A DNA stretch of 64,000 bases from Setaria digitata (Eukaryota; Nematoda; Chromadorea; Rhabditida; Setariidae): the NCBI GenBank assembly GCA_003640385.1, contig RCAB01000140.1, positions 62,001 to 126,000 on the forward strand, written 5' to 3'. Numbering within the stretch: position 1 is the stretch's first letter; each line of letters starts with the position of its first letter. The notes below the pieces were generated by a model, which was given only the letters and a program-made list of their open reading frames with translations, made no database searches and was not told the DNA's origin. Positions 27,075 through 41,029 of this stretch are shown piece after piece. A program made the position numbers and the translations under genes.

Positions 27075-29892
27075 TAAAACAGGCACAAGTAATCGTTTCT
27101 ATCTCACAACTTCATACACTTCCAGTTTTTCTGTTACTGAAAATGCTCAAAATTCAATAAATTTCTACCCTAGTTTTAAGTTTAATAAATTAAAAGTCAA
27201 AAAATTCACTTGAAAATGAATTTGCAACATTTGAATAATAAGGACCAATAACACATATCAATCATCCGTTTGAGAAAGTAATACCAACCGAATGCTCTGT
27301 GGATGTTGAACTTTTCTGAAACTGAACAAGCCTTGATTTAATCAATTTTACTAATTTCATCATTGCAACGAAGCATTTCCATTGCTCGATCATTAATTTT
27401 GATCTGTTTTCATTTTGTGAAGGCCAATTTCGAAATATTGAAAAATCGGGAAGAAATGGCAGGAGGAGAGTGAAAAGGTTGCAAAAGAATTTGCCTAATC
27501 GACCAAATCCTAACACTTTTCAAATTTTAGCTAATAAATTTTGTCTGTTAAAATGACAACATTAAATCAGTACATTCTGTTTTGTAGTAAGCCGCCTGAG
27601 GTGAGTGCAGATTTGATTCACTGATGAATTTGTGAAATTTTAATGAAAAGATTTCAATGCTTCGAGAGTATCTAATCCAAAAGGAGTGGAGGAGAAGATA
27701 AAGGGGCTACAGGTGAAATTAAGTGAGCTCACTGATGGCTCATTTTGTCGGTGGAATAAAAATTCAAATTTTTCAAATATTTCAATCTTTATAAATTGGA
27801 ATTTCAAAAAAAAAAAAATGTTTGTGGAAAAAAGTCATTTATGAAAGAAGGAAGCACTGAATAGCTGGCCTGTTGTGCAACAAATATTTCACAAATTCAA
27901 ATTATCCCTCAGATATTTCATTTCTAATTTTATATCAAGTATGAACGGAAGCAAATTTTGAGGCTAAAATACAAGAATTTCATTGAAGGTTTTTTTCATT
28001 ATAATTTTCATCTTTTAGTTTTAAAAAATACAAAAAATGATTATAAATGCGAAAGGACCTTAATTAATAATTAAAAAAAAGAAAGTGATTTTCATCTGGT
28101 TTTTCCTCCTTTTTTGAATTTCACTTATCTTTCGTTGATTTTTTCTTTTTTTTTTTTTTAGAGAACTTTTCCTCATTTTTATTCTCTGCTTTCTTATTTA
28201 TTTCTTCTTACTATTGTTTACCATTAATAAATTAGAATTTTCTGTAAAAAAATTATATAAAATTTGTTAAAATTGGCTTTTTTTTTATTTATTGAATATT
28301 AATAAACATTCTAATAAAGCACAGCTGCATGTTTCAGATATTAATTTTTATTCTTACAAAAATTTACATAATAATGCAAATTTTGCAGTGAACTAGCTGT
28401 AAGAATATGATGGAATGAAGGCTTTGCTATTTTTGGAAAAAGTGTTTAAAAAAAAAGGGAACCATTTTGTTTTCCATGGAAAATGCTGAAAATATACCAC
28501 ACATTTGCATATATAACCATTTTTGAATAGAAATCTTTGCTTTATTGTGTATGTGTTTTTTTTTTCCTCTTTATGACAGTTTTTCTTCTGTATAAAATAA
28601 AACAAAAAAATTCGAATTTACTTCAATAATTTTAATTCACTTCCATTTGCAGATAGGGTTTGGACGTATTTGTAATGCAGGAAAGATTGAATTGGCTGTT
28701 CATTAGTTTTATGGACTTCAAAGTTCTCCTGTTTTTGAAGGAAATAGGGAAATTTTCGTGTTTTAATTGACAGTATACAGCATAGTGAAATTCTTGCAAG
28801 GTTCCAAATAATTAAATGGCAAAAAATGGCAATAATAATTAGAAATTGATCAAATAAATGAAGAAGAGAAAGAGGAACTATTTAGGTAAACAGATTAATG
28901 GGTAAACAGAAATAAACTTCGCAAAAATGCCATTTACTTATTCATTTATATAAATAAAATTTTGAAATATAAATTTGCCACTGAGATAACGTACATCCTA
29001 TCAGTCATTATGAATACTAGAAAACTTTCCTAATTCAAACTATCGGCAATGCAAAAAGAGAAATAACTGACTGAGAGGATTGGATGTTCGAAACATAAAA
29101 AAATAATTTAAAGTATTTGAATTATCTTGCTGAAAGCAGAAATGGTTATCACAGCGTAAATATTTCAGTTCATTTTTGTTGAAATATGTTTTCGCGCATA
29201 AACTTTTATAGCATATTTGCTTTCAGAATAATGGATTTTAAGGGATTGCTTCCGGTATAGGTGATCCATCAAAATTTAATTGTTATTCTTGAACATACTT
29301 TTGATTTTTTTTTTTATTGATAGCAATCAATTAAGATGGATAGCGTGGGTGAATGATAGAGGGAAAAAAAAAATTGTTAGGATAATGATAACTTCATCAA
29401 TATGCCATATAGTCAGTCAGTCCATCTGGCATGTGGAATCAGAATGTGGAACCGTTCCATCTAACATATAATATGTACATTTGGCATTCGGAAGCATTCA
29501 GAAAACAACGATATTGCTATATGAATGATTTTTTAGGGTCTAGCAATGTATGATGATGATTATGTTACCTTACATTCTTGGAATGTGCTTCTGAAATGCA
29601 CTGTATCCGTCTGTTATGCCGTATTTAATTAATCATGCATAAGGTACTTACTTCTTTTGTGCAAAATTGGCCGATGATGACAGGTGAGAAAGGTGAACTT
29701 GATGAAAAATGGAAATGGAAGAAGGAAATGTACTAGAAAGCAACAACTTTCTAGAATGTTAGTTTAAGATTGGAAACTGTAATCATAAGAAATTTATTGG
29801 TTAAGCGGTTTTTTTTTTTTTTTAAGTTTAACTTCCCAAAAATATTTGAAATACAAACTTGAAAAAAGTCTTAATTTTAAAACTGCAAATTG

Positions 29893-30154
29893 GTTAACTT
29901 CTTAAATCTCAAAAATTTACTATTTTTTTTTTTTGCTTGCTTTTTCATTCTCAGGAAATGTCAAAATGAATTTTGCATAAATTTATTGTGGCATTTTTTT
30001 GTGAATGATTTTTCATGGAANAGTTAACTTCTTAAATCTCAAAAACTTACTATTTTTTTTTTTTTTTTGCTTGCTTTTTGGTTCTCAGGAAATGTCAAAA
30101 TGAATTTTGCATAAATTTATTGTGGCATTTTTTTGTGAATGATTTTTCATGGAA
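29893..30154. repeat. Direct duplication of about 128 bp flanking an N at 30021
   Basis: The left copy at 29893-30020 and the right copy at 30023-30154 differ by one substitution and by T-run length. A single N sits at the junction, pointing to overlapping contig ends that were not merged. Confidence 0.9.
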
Positions 30155-31218
30155 AGGCGTCTAAGTATATTTATGTTATTCTTTGAAACTTTCTGACAAA
30201 CAATTTTTTGTGTCTTTACTTAGCCAGAAAAGCAGTCTACCAAGATACTATTTCCAAGAAAATATTTCACGCCAGAAAACTTCCCATGCTTTTTTTTATA
30301 TTCTAAAAAAAAGCAAGCGTAAAAAATGCGAGCTAATAAGGTATGCTGCAATGAATCAGGCAACAATCTGTAACTTTTTTTAGCACGAAAAAAGGACCAA
30401 GATTTTTCTTATAGTCTAAAAATTCTCCTGGAAGTTTCCTTCATAAGAAAACAAGAAAAAAAAAAGAGAAGGAAAAAAAGGAAGAAAAATAAGAAAGGAA
30501 ACAGGAAGAAATGATTACAGACATCAGTAAAAAAGAATGAGACACGTTTAGAATTTATGCTTGAAATTTAAATTTTCTAAACAGTACAGAATGATATGAT
30601 AAATTTCTCATTAGCGAATTCTGAGAAATGAGTTAAGTGAATGCTCTGAACATGAATAATTGATTATAAAAACTTTAAATTCAAACTGCATGCTGTATAA
30701 TGAGCAAGCGATGAACTTTGAAATGCTCATTCTTAATTAATCTAAAATGCTAATGATTAATTAACAGGCTCCTATTAAATCTAATGTGGATGTTCCTTCA
30801 ATGAAAAGATAAAATCATATACATTTTCCGGCTCTTTTTTTAGCTAACTATTCAGGATTCTCTTTAACTGATCGTTCTCATAACTTCTTCTCTTCATCTA
30901 AATTTTATGACAGCTCTCAATACATCTGTTTGCTTATTTCTCTCCATTTTATCGACATTTCTCACTTCCTTCTTTTTAAATTTAAATTTCACGTATTAAA
31001 AGTGTTTAAAAGTGGCCAGAAGAATAAACGAAATCATTTATAATTCCTCTGCTGATCAAAGTATCACATCTGAAGATACTTCAAAGTTTAAGTTTTTTTT
31101 TCTTTTTTTGAATGAGCAAATAAAGCGTGATTATTCAATAAGTTGTTTTAACTTGAAGAGAAGGATACTGAACTTGTTAGAGTGTCAAGAAAAATCAACA
31201 CTAACTGGATAGTGCAAA

Positions 31219-31300
31219 GGTACGTGTGTCACGCAGGAAAAATCATTGGTTGTAGAGTAACGCATAGGTACGTGTAATACGCAGGAAAAATCAATGATTG
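31219..31300. repeat. Two-copy tandem repeat, 48-bp period
   Basis: GGTACGTGT followed by ACGCAGGAAAAATCA occurs at 31219 and again at 31267 with a few differences. Confidence 0.75.
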
Positions 31301-31609
31301 CCGTGCTGAATCACGTAAGAGGAAGAGATTAATTAGGGAAGGAATTTGAAATGTTCGGTACAGCAAGTAAGGGAAGGAAATTAATAAAGATGTGAATCTG
31401 TCAGAGGCAGTGAAGTCGGCAAAGATAAAGGGAAGGCGACTGGCCAAGTTGCTTGCTTTTACGGTACCTTTTCCTTCAGATACATTCCTCACCGATAATG
31501 GTATGACCGAATTTCTCTTCTTTTTTTTCCGATGTATTTTTCCAGTTTTAAGAAATGACTTCGAGCAACTGATCTCTTCTGTTTCACTCAGACAAGATAA
31601 GATTCTTTT

Positions 31610-31755
31610 GAATCCGGCATCTCATTGCCTTCTTGTGTTAAAAAATCACCCGAATCCGGCATCTCATTACCTTCTTGTGTTAAAAAATCACCCGAATCCG
31701 GCATCTCATTACCTTCTTGTAATAAAAATCATCCGAATCCGGCATTTTCTTGTCA
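31610..31755. repeat. 42-bp tandem repeat, about 3.4 copies
   Basis: Units begin GAATCCGGCATCTCATT at 31610, 31652 and 31694, with a degenerate partial copy at 31735. The 42-bp period is a multiple of three, so it translates as a 14-residue repeat (NPASHYLLVLKNHP) in one plus-strand frame. No splice signals or homology support a real protein. Confidence 0.85.
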
Positions 31756-32884
31756 TAAAATGGATCCAGTATTCCATTAATTTCGATAATCAATGAATTT
31801 TCGATCGAATTTTGTTTGTGCATGATAGCCATGTCAATATACTTAGAACTTGATAATAAATGATATTAAAAAATATTGGGATATTAATTTACATTGGAAT
31901 GAAGGATTGGAAAAAGCTAAAAGAGGAATAAGTATTCTTGTCTCTAAATTCATCTTCAAGTATTGAGAAATTCAAGAGCTATCTCGAATCAGCGGCAAGA
32001 CTCTTCGTGAAAGTATTTGATAAGGGAAAAAATTATTTTGGAAAGTAACAATTTAAGCCGGAAATTATTATTTTTTTCTTTAGAAAATAACACTACGATG
32101 AAACTCTCAAAAATGAAAGAAAAATCACATTAAAATAAAATTGCTCGCAATACAAATTTCAATATGAAATGAACGTTTCTTTTACACAAAATCTGTTCAA
32201 TGTGATAATTATTGACTGCTATAATTAGTTTTAATGTAAAAATTATGACTTGTCGGGAAAAAAAAATGTTTGAACAAAAAGATAATTTTGCATTTTATGT
32301 TATTTAAATAAAATTTTCATAAAACAGTTCATGCCACTGTATTCATTAGGACGCTGCTCGTTAACCTAGAAGTTGAATTATTGAATTCATGTGAATTTAA
32401 CAATAACATCTCGAAAATTATTATGAAAAATCTTATTACAAACATAAACGAACATGACGAACCATTCAAAACATCCACAATAAAAAAATGGCAGTTAAAT
32501 TCAAAGTAAAATTTTACGAAATTATGAAAAGAGGATAGCATTTCACAAAATCAAAACGAGTCATTAGTTATTGAAAAGCTATGATGGCGAAATAATTGGA
32601 AATTTGTTGAAATTCAGTTCAAAATTAATTGTACAAGGGATTTTCCGTCAGTTATTGATGTTCTTCAATGAACGGTATTGAATCAATTCAAATTTAATAT
32701 ATTCATTCTTCTACTTGAATATTAATTTCAAAAATTTCAAATTTTCACTCTAATCGCTTCTGGGATGAGTTTAACTATCATAAATTACACGATTTCATAG
32801 AAAAAAGAAAGGAGTTGCATAAAAATATGCGCGAAGACAAAGATCACATCGCTTCACAAATCTAAAACAAATATCATAGAATTC

Positions 32885-35655
32885 CTAGGACTTTTCGCTA
32901 GAAGAGGGTAAGTTCTGCGGCACTGATTCTTGAGCGGTTGTCGCTTGTCGTAATGTCGGTGCGGCGCAATGCGTCGCTATATTGGGCGATACTGGAATTT
33001 CATCGAAATATACTTTTGGCGGTATATTTACTTGAAATTCGCCTGCAATTGTAGAACTTTTACTGAAAAGAAGCAAAATATACCAACCTGCTTGGAAGAA
33101 TTATTAGTTGGCCCTTTTATTGTAATGTGCTTGGACATAATCATGATTATATATATATGATTATGATTGTGATATTTATCCACAATTAGCTTTTCATTAA
33201 TGATGTACTCATTCTATTATTCGTTTACTGGTCAATGTCATTTTCTTCTGCCATATATCAGAGGAGTCATGACTTTCCACTGCTAACTTCTTAACTAGAA
33301 ATTTACTCGAAAAGTCTGCTCTGGAATTTGCCCTTTTATTGCGTCTTAGACATAATCATAAATTGTCTCCTTTCTGTCCTAGACTCATAAATGGTAGTAG
33401 AAACTTGCCTGGAGCATTAGAATTACCGGAAGGACGGTACATTGCAACCGTAGCGACACAATTTGTGGTTGTATTCCACTGTCGAGCAATACCCATCTCA
33501 GAGGTTTCTTTCCAGACAATTTGCGTGAAGTGTTGTGTCTCTGAAATGGACTTGAAAGAACCGAACTAATTAGCTTTGTTTAGAGAACTACAGACTTGAT
33601 GGAAATGAAATTGCTGGAAGCTCAGTAATTGCCTTAGTGCCATAATTCTCTCAGTCAGGACAATTCCTAGAAAAGCCTAAGAAATGGGCCACTACAAGTG
33701 TCAGCCCTAAACTGCCACTCTCTGGCCATGAAACATGCAAACATCAATCAGTCTATTTTCTTTATCGAAAAACTTAAAGTCTTATCTTTCAATGGTAAAT
33801 ATCCCTACTTTGGAAGCATTTCGGGAAGTGGCAACTCCACGATAAATCGTTTTCCAGTTAATTTGCGCAAATTTTTTACGTCCATTTGCTAATTTTCAGA
33901 ATATGGTAGCATTTGGCTCTTCCAGTATTTCGGTAACCTACAAATCCGAAACAGCGCTGGCTGGTGATTTCACCAAAAAGACTATGCCCACGACAACGAC
34001 TTGGTTTCTTTCCCCCAAAAAAAATAATGGAAAAAAATTAATTGAAAAAATTTGGGAAGATAAAGGATTGAATGTGTTGCTGTCAAATTTTTGGTCATCA
34101 TTAGAGAGGATTTGTACTTCGCATAATAGTAAGTGCATAATTTTCTTGGTAAATAATTATCACATTTAGCAAGTTGATTATTAACTGTAATAGGGACAGT
34201 CAGTATCGATCTCATAACTTACTAATCAAAAATGATCATTCTTAACTAGCATTTCTCTTTGAAAGAATTTCAAAAGGTAACGAACTCACTAGGATTCCAA
34301 CGAGGTTTCTCGAAATCGAAATGTTCCGCTTCACTGGCCCAAATTTCGGTGATTTCGGTACCAGAAGGTAAATGAGTTTGTTCGTCTACTATCGTCAGTC
34401 GTATATTTTCGCCTATCCCTAATCATTATTGATTTAATATTCATTTCAGGATTATAAAATCCCATAGCATTGGTATCAGTACTTTTCAAAGAGTTGCATT
34501 TAATTTCAACTAGTGTCATAGAACATTCATTTATTTACTTAGCAAGGTAAAAACCACCTTGCAATATGACTTATTGTTTCTATAGGTGCTTAATGAGTAA
34601 TTATTACCTTGCAGTTCCGGAAACAGTATTCGTCCTCGTTCAGCTAGTTTAACTGCCCAAGAATGAGCAAGATCACATAACTCTTGAGACCATATCAACG
34701 GTTGACAACCGTACCGTGCCCTTACAACATTATGAGCATCCAAGCATTCACGTTGGAAGTTTACTTCACCTGTATAAAAATTTTCCAATTAAAACGTTGT
34801 CTTTTAATTATCAGTTAGTTTAATTATTTGCTTATCTTGACATATTAACCTTTTCATGATGTGCAACATTTAGGTTTTAAAGAATTGAATGAGCAATAAG
34901 ATTTTTCCTCTCTTTCTAGCTCAAAATTTTGCAAAACATTTCTGAATATAAATTAAAATATTAGGTCATTTTTAGATCTCCATATCATCCACCATAATAA
35001 TAATAATAAATTCTAAACCTTTGGTAAAATATCAAATCAACTTTCATATAAACAACATTCGAAGTGATTTTATTTCCCATTGCTAATTAAGCAAAATTAC
35101 ATCTTTAACTTTTAAATTCTTTAAATTTCAACTTTCTTTTTATCATTTTACACTGAGTAACAAAAACAATCCAGTGCAAAAAAAGTTTCGCTTAGTTTAT
35201 TTTACCATAAAACTTTTAATGAATACTTACCAACGGCAACAAACTTTGGCCTCTTTTTAACGTATTTAACATCGGCAATAGTTTGCATCATATGTTTATC
35301 CAATTCTTCATCAAAATGACGCTCTTCTCCAACTGATGACGATGTAGCATCGTAGCAACTGTGACATTCATCCAAAGTTGTCGATTCCCTGGATTTTGAA
35401 TTTTTCTTTTTTTTTAAAAAATTTTCGAAATTCAATAATGTTCTTTTGTGATTGTGAAGGAGGAAGAAAATTGATATTCAAAATTCGTGAAAAAAAAAAG
35501 AAATCTTGAAATTTTTACTTGAAGTCATTAGTTGTGCGACAGAAAGTACCACTTGTTGCAAGATTTGTTCCATTAACAACGCAGTTCTCATTTGGCTTTT
35601 CTTGCTGATCTGATTTCGATTTTTTCAATTTTTTTCTGCCAAAAATCTTTTTCAT
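32885..35655 (-). CDS. CAP-superfamily protein without signal peptide (GAPR-1/GLIPR2-like)
   Basis: Exons: 35655-35519, 35388-35231, 34769-34608, 34412-34290, 33540-33409, 33042-32885; 289 residues, all phases closing. The N-terminal 98 residues are not a signal peptide. They begin MKKIFGRKKLKKSKSDQQ and are then polar with several Cys. The CAP domain spans about 100-248. It has the ECLDAHN helix, GENI (153-156), an IWASEAEHFDF segment and HFTQIVW (197-203). The four cavity residues of the family are present: His111, Glu154, Glu180 and His197. Lack of a signal peptide plus a polybasic start suggests a cytosolic, membrane-surface protein like GAPR-1, unlike secreted nematode VAL/ASP proteins. 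The intron after 33409 uses a GC donor (CCAG|GCAAGT), which is needed to give the expected GEFQVNIPPK. A CTATTCCAG acceptor a few bases before the ATG suggests trans-splicing. Its physiological role is unknown. Confidence 0.9.
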
Positions 35656-35771
35656 GCTCACTGGAATAGATAATAATATTTCAGTACATTTGTTCAAATA
35701 TCACGCAATAACGCAGATTTCAGCTTTTGAAATTAAAGAAAAACCAGAATAAAAATGTATATACTTTAATA

Positions 35772-36001
35772 GGAAATATAGATATACAGCGAATTAAAGT
35801 TATATTTATCATTGTTGATTCACTAACTAAAAAAACTATTCAGCAGTCAATAATTTCTTAATTTCAATTAATTAAAACAATTGGATNGAAATATGGATAT
35901 ACAGCGAATTAAAGTTATATTTATCATTGTTGATTCACTAACTAAACAAACTATTCAGCAGTCAATAATTTCTTAATTTCAATTAATTAAAACAATTGGA
36001 T
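35772..36001. repeat. Direct duplication of about 113 bp flanking an N at 35887
   Basis: Copies at 35772-35886 and 35888-36001 are nearly identical, beginning GAAATAT(A/G)GATATACAGCG. Probable unmerged contig overlap upstream of the CAP gene. Confidence 0.9.
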
Positions 36002-39000
36002 AATGCATTAAGTTGAGGATATTTGTAAAAGTATATTTTAGTTCATTTATTTATTCATTTGTAAAAATGAAATTCTCAATGTTATTACATGTAAAAATTA
36101 GCTGCAAAATTTTAAAATAACAAAGAATACAGTGAAGAATAATTTGCTAAAACAATGGAGAGACGGAGAGAAAGCTGAAAAAGCAGTAAAATTTAGAAAA
36201 TTTCAACAGTAAAAATTAGAATCATTTTTTTCATGGGAAGCTTAACACGTGCTTAAGATACGTATTTCGGAAGCAGAAACAAATACACTGACAAAACAAA
36301 AACGAATTTTAAATTATTTCGATAAACTTTTAGAAGACAAAAAAAAATTCCAGAAATTGTTGAATAAAGCTAGATTAAACATAATTAAATTGCAACTAAT
36401 ATCTCCTAAAAAAGAAGGTAACCCTAGTTTTTTTTTAAAACACTCTAACAGATTGAATGCATTTATGCTAATTTCTAAATTAATATTGGCAACAAAAGAT
36501 TTAACGAGATTTTGTTTTTAACAGGTCGGAAAGACATTTTAGAAAAATTATTTAGGATATTTAAAATAATTTAAAACAATTTCGCAATATCCTCAATTCA
36601 GCATAATTTTGTTGCGATATCCTAACAACTTTTTACTTTTTATAATTTCACCTAGAAATGAAACATTTAGCATTTCCTGCTTGCTAAATTGCCGCTAATC
36701 GTTCTTCGTGAAAAATGAATTCTAAATTAATTATCTTAACTTTGATGGTACTGTATCTAATTAACCAATTAGCATTTGCTCCCACTATCAGTAGAGCATG
36801 AAGGAAGCATTTTCACAATGCCTAGCAGCTCTTAAACAACATTTCAGCCAAAAAAAAAAAAGAAAAAAAAAGAGAATGAATGTCGAAGCATTATCAGAAT
36901 TAAAAGCTCAGAGAGAGGCTGAAATTTGCAAAAGACTTTCTTTTTATTAACTTCATTACATTTGCTACTATTTATGTAAATTAAATTTCGGAATAAAATT
37001 GGATGACATGAAATTGACGGAATGAATGACAAGTGGACGGACGAAACAGAGGCAAAATGAAGCAATTTGTTTTTCTTATCAGCTGAATAAATATTTGATA
37101 ATTTAAATATTTTAAATATTTGGTTATTTTCGAATGGGATCGAATCACCATTATTTGCATTCTGAAGCTCAATTGGCACATAGAAGAATTTCAGCTATGA
37201 TATTTAAATGACTCTCGACCTATCTCGAATGTAACTTAGAATTGCTATTGGACTACACTTCAACATCACTTGAAGGATGATCCAATGCGGTGCCATGATG
37301 AAATGAAAAAATTTAATTTAGCAAGAAAAATTAGCTCGAAATTTTACTCTGCCAAAATGCACCAGCAAGTATGAAATTAAGAAGCACAAGGCTTAGTTCG
37401 GAATGTATCTTTAAACTTCAGTTGTATGTGAGCAAAATTTGGAAATGAGAAATAAAGGAAGTCGAGCAAGCTAGACGAAATTTTAGCGGCTGTTTTTCGG
37501 AATGATTTCTTCAAGAATCTCGAAATGATCAGTGCTATTCAATCTTATTCTCTTATCCATTCATCTCCTCTGAACTGGTGATTGAAAAAATAAAAAATAA
37601 AAAAGTTTTCTTCAGGCACCAGCACAATGATAAGTTCTGTTTCGATTAACATTTTGAAAAGAGCCTAATGCATTCTCATCATCTTTAGTAATGCAAAAAA
37701 CTAAACAAACTGCCAAATTTTTCTTGGCATATATAAATTATGCATCCATAATTATGTTTAGTGAAAATTTTCATTATAAATTTAAGCCTATAAATATTTG
37801 AAAAAAAAATCCTTGAAAAAAAAATTGAAAATTATCCTTTAAAAAAAAAACATTATTTCATTTTAAAAATTCAGAAATGCTAGCTAGCCCATATGTTATA
37901 TGCAATTTCAATGCTGCATTTTTGATGTGATATAATGTAGAAAGAAGCAAAAAAAAAAATCATTTATATAAAAAAAAAAAAGAATTAAATGAATTATTCA
38001 AAAAAAAAAAGGTAATTTTATGATAAAATAAGTTGAAAATTATTGGTGCATTTGATGCATCACAACGAATAGTTTAAGAAATTAGACAATAGAAGTGAAA
38101 TTTATGGGACTTCTTGGATAACAGCTGGGCCAGAAAGTGTAAAGTTAGGAAGAGAGCGGTTAAATGGAGTGAAGAGAAAATGGATGTGGACGTTGCTTTA
38201 ATCTGCCAGCAATTTTTCATCATTCATTTTTTTTCTCCTTCTTTAAAAAAAAAAAAAAAAAAAAAAAAAGAAAAAAAAGTAAAAAAGGAAAAAAAAAAAA
38301 ACAATAAAGATGAAAGGGTTAGATAAAGTTGCTAAGTACGTTGCTACTTTTCAAAAAATATTTTGTTGTTTTTCCTTTTTTTTAAATGCTCGATTAAAAT
38401 TTCCAAAAAATTTTAGAGAAATATCAAAAAAGAATTGAGTTTAATTTTTCGAGAAGTGAATTTGTATTTTAATAGATTTATTGTTCATTTTTTACAATTA
38501 ATTGTCAAAATATCTAAATTAATAAAGGCTAAACTCGAGATTTCATTCGATCTAGCAGCTATACCAACGTACCAATTCTTTCATTGATTTGTATGTAAAA
38601 TATCAAAGTGCAACAAATTCTTTTTCTTTTTTGTCAATGATTTAGAATAAATTTCTAATGCTTGAATTTATTCGACACAATTTCACTCATGGTGTGGGTC
38701 AATTGCGGGTCCTCAAATTTGAAGTAAGGCATTTCCTAGTGAATAAATTAATTCATATGTAATCAAATGACTTATTACAACATAATTACACTTACAATTA
38801 GCTTTAAAAAAAGCTAATTAAGAGCTGAGAGAAGAAAAGAGGAAAAGTTAGTAAAGTTAATTTAACGAAACTAAAAAGAAAAATTTCTAGCTATAATAAA
38901 TAAACAATGTCACAATATTGCATTTATTTTTAAAAGCAAATCCAAAGTTGTGCCGCTACTGCTGCTGTAGACGGAAAAGGAAGTAAGATAGACTTGGGTT

Positions 39001-40821
39001 GTATTGGCTATAGGCTCCCATGTGCACCACTATGCCAAAAATTATTGGTCCTTTAAGTAGCGCCTGGCCATATAGATGAAGGTCCTATATCCAGCTTTAA
39101 AGAAAACTTCTAATCCCTTTTCCACATCAGTTAGATTCCCTGAAGGAAGCGGAATTTAACTAGTTAGTTGGTCTCGATATCCTCAACACAAAGATTTGGA
39201 TGTAAGAATGCGAATAATAATAACATTTGGAAGGGACCGTCATTTAGGCACACAAATACACAGCCATAACTATTATTGCACATGGCCAAGTCAAATATCA
39301 TAAAATAGCAGTGTAGCAAACTGTAATGAAAGCAAAGTTATTGGAACTGGGCTCCCCCCTTGCTGAATTTTAATACTTATTTGAAATATAGCCTGGCTAT
39401 TTAAATACTAAAAATAGTTCAAAAATTCAGACTTTGTTACTCGTTGGTATACGGTAGTTAGTAAAAGTTATACTAAAAACGAAAGGAATATTGGATGTTG
39501 TAATTGTGAATAATGCAACACTTAGTAGTGGCAAAGAATTGCTAATTACTGAATAAATCATTTATGAATTACCACTAAGCTTGCATATTTCTCATCTGAT
39601 GTCTTAAATTACAACAGCTGGTTTGTGCAGAAGGAATAAGTGAAAAAGTAACATTCAGCCATAAATAATCCTTCGAATGCCGAAAGATCTGAAGGAAGAG
39701 TTGGCCTGAAGACAGTACTACTATTTAGCTGCAAATTTCCGAAATGTCATTTGAGTTTAAAAAAAGAGTAAAGAAGCAAAAGGTGATTTAAATTATTTCT
39801 CTATCAGTAGCTCCTCGTGATTTGCCATCACTAAGCTAAATACTCTTGCAGATCGATTTCATTCAACTGATTTTGTTTGTTTATTTGGGATAATAATGAA
39901 TGTCTGTGTATATTATATAAGATGGAACATGGGCCTTAAAATTGAAAGGCCTTGAAGAAGAGTATTGTTTCGGAGCAGAGAAAAGGACTGTTTTGTGAAA
40001 TGAAAGAAAAAGGAAGACTTGAAGTGATCTAGACTTCCTTCCAATAGAACTTAGAACTTAGGTGCTGAGGAGCTATCCAGGAAGGACAGTGACTGCAGAG
40101 AGTAAGTAAGCATTGAAGAAATGGAGCTTAGAATTGTTAACACTCACAATAACAACTGCTACTACTAGCAATGAGGGAGAATAATAGCTTTGGCCTTGGC
40201 CTTGCCTTGGCTAGATAGGCCTTGAAGAGCTATACTCGGCCTGCTGTTGAACTCCAATAAAATCGAAGAATTTACACTACGTCTGAAAGACATTAACATA
40301 TAAACAATTGAAGGATTGAAATTTGCTATCAACAATTCAAGAATTCCTCTTCAATCACAACATGTTAAATCTTGAACGGAATGTTGAAACTTTCATAGAC
40401 TCTTAAAAGTCGAAATTAAAATTTCAGAAAAGAAATTTAATTCTAAAGATGGAAAGAACAGATCGGAGCAGAATAGTCTAGTTATCATGATTCTTAATAT
40501 TTTGAGTTTAAAATTTTCATATAATCTATCCTGGATAAATTACAGTTACGGTTATTTTCGAAATTTTTCCGAACAAATTGAATTTACTGTGAGTAAAGCT
40601 TGCAGACTTTGAACGCATACGAAATAATTAGAAGCAAAAAGTGACATTTAAATTGTCTACTCAATGGCAATCTTGACAACACACACCAGATTTTTGAAGA
40701 CAGAAGAGAATAGAGTAGCTTATAGGTGATTAAAGCAGAAGCACTCATTGTTTCAATTTAAATGCATGAAAATTTGTGAAAGAAACATAAAGTAGCAAAA
40801 TGATAATGACTGTATGGGCAG

Positions 40822-41029
40822 TATTTTCATTAATTATTGCAAAATATTATTAAACTAATTGAGTTGAAATCTATCAATCAATCAATTTTCTAAAAAAAAA
40901 ATTGAGAAAAAAGCAACTAAATTTTANATATTTTCATTAATTATTGCAAAATATTATTAAACTAATTGAGTTGAAATCAATCAATCAATTTTCTAAAAAA
41001 AAAATTGAGAAAAAAGCAACTAAATTTTA
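40822..41029. repeat. Direct duplication of about 100 bp flanking an N at 40927
   Basis: Both copies begin TATTTTCATTAATTATTGC. One differs by a four-base indel in an ATCA repeat. Probable assembly duplication. Confidence 0.9.

Larger units (their letters stand above)
19700..32884. other. Long intergenic region without recognisable genes
   Basis: About 13 kb between the Delta-type gene and the 3' end of the CAP gene. It is AT-rich with many homopolymers. The open frames found, including the longest at 31392-31796, lack splice context or family resemblance. The last owes part of its length to a 42-bp tandem repeat. GC-richer patches without a reading frame lie at about 19840-20140 and 23660-23870 and could be decayed mobile elements. 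Two tandem repeats, one perfect hairpin and one duplication around an N are listed separately. Confidence 0.55.

Noticed and set aside
31392..31796. 134-codon open frame on the plus strand
   Set aside because: About a third is a 42-bp tandem repeat and the rest shows no domain or splice signals.
36844..37179. 111-codon minus-strand open frame ending in poly-Phe
   Set aside because: The end is an A/T homopolymer artefact and no acceptor, donor or domain supports it.
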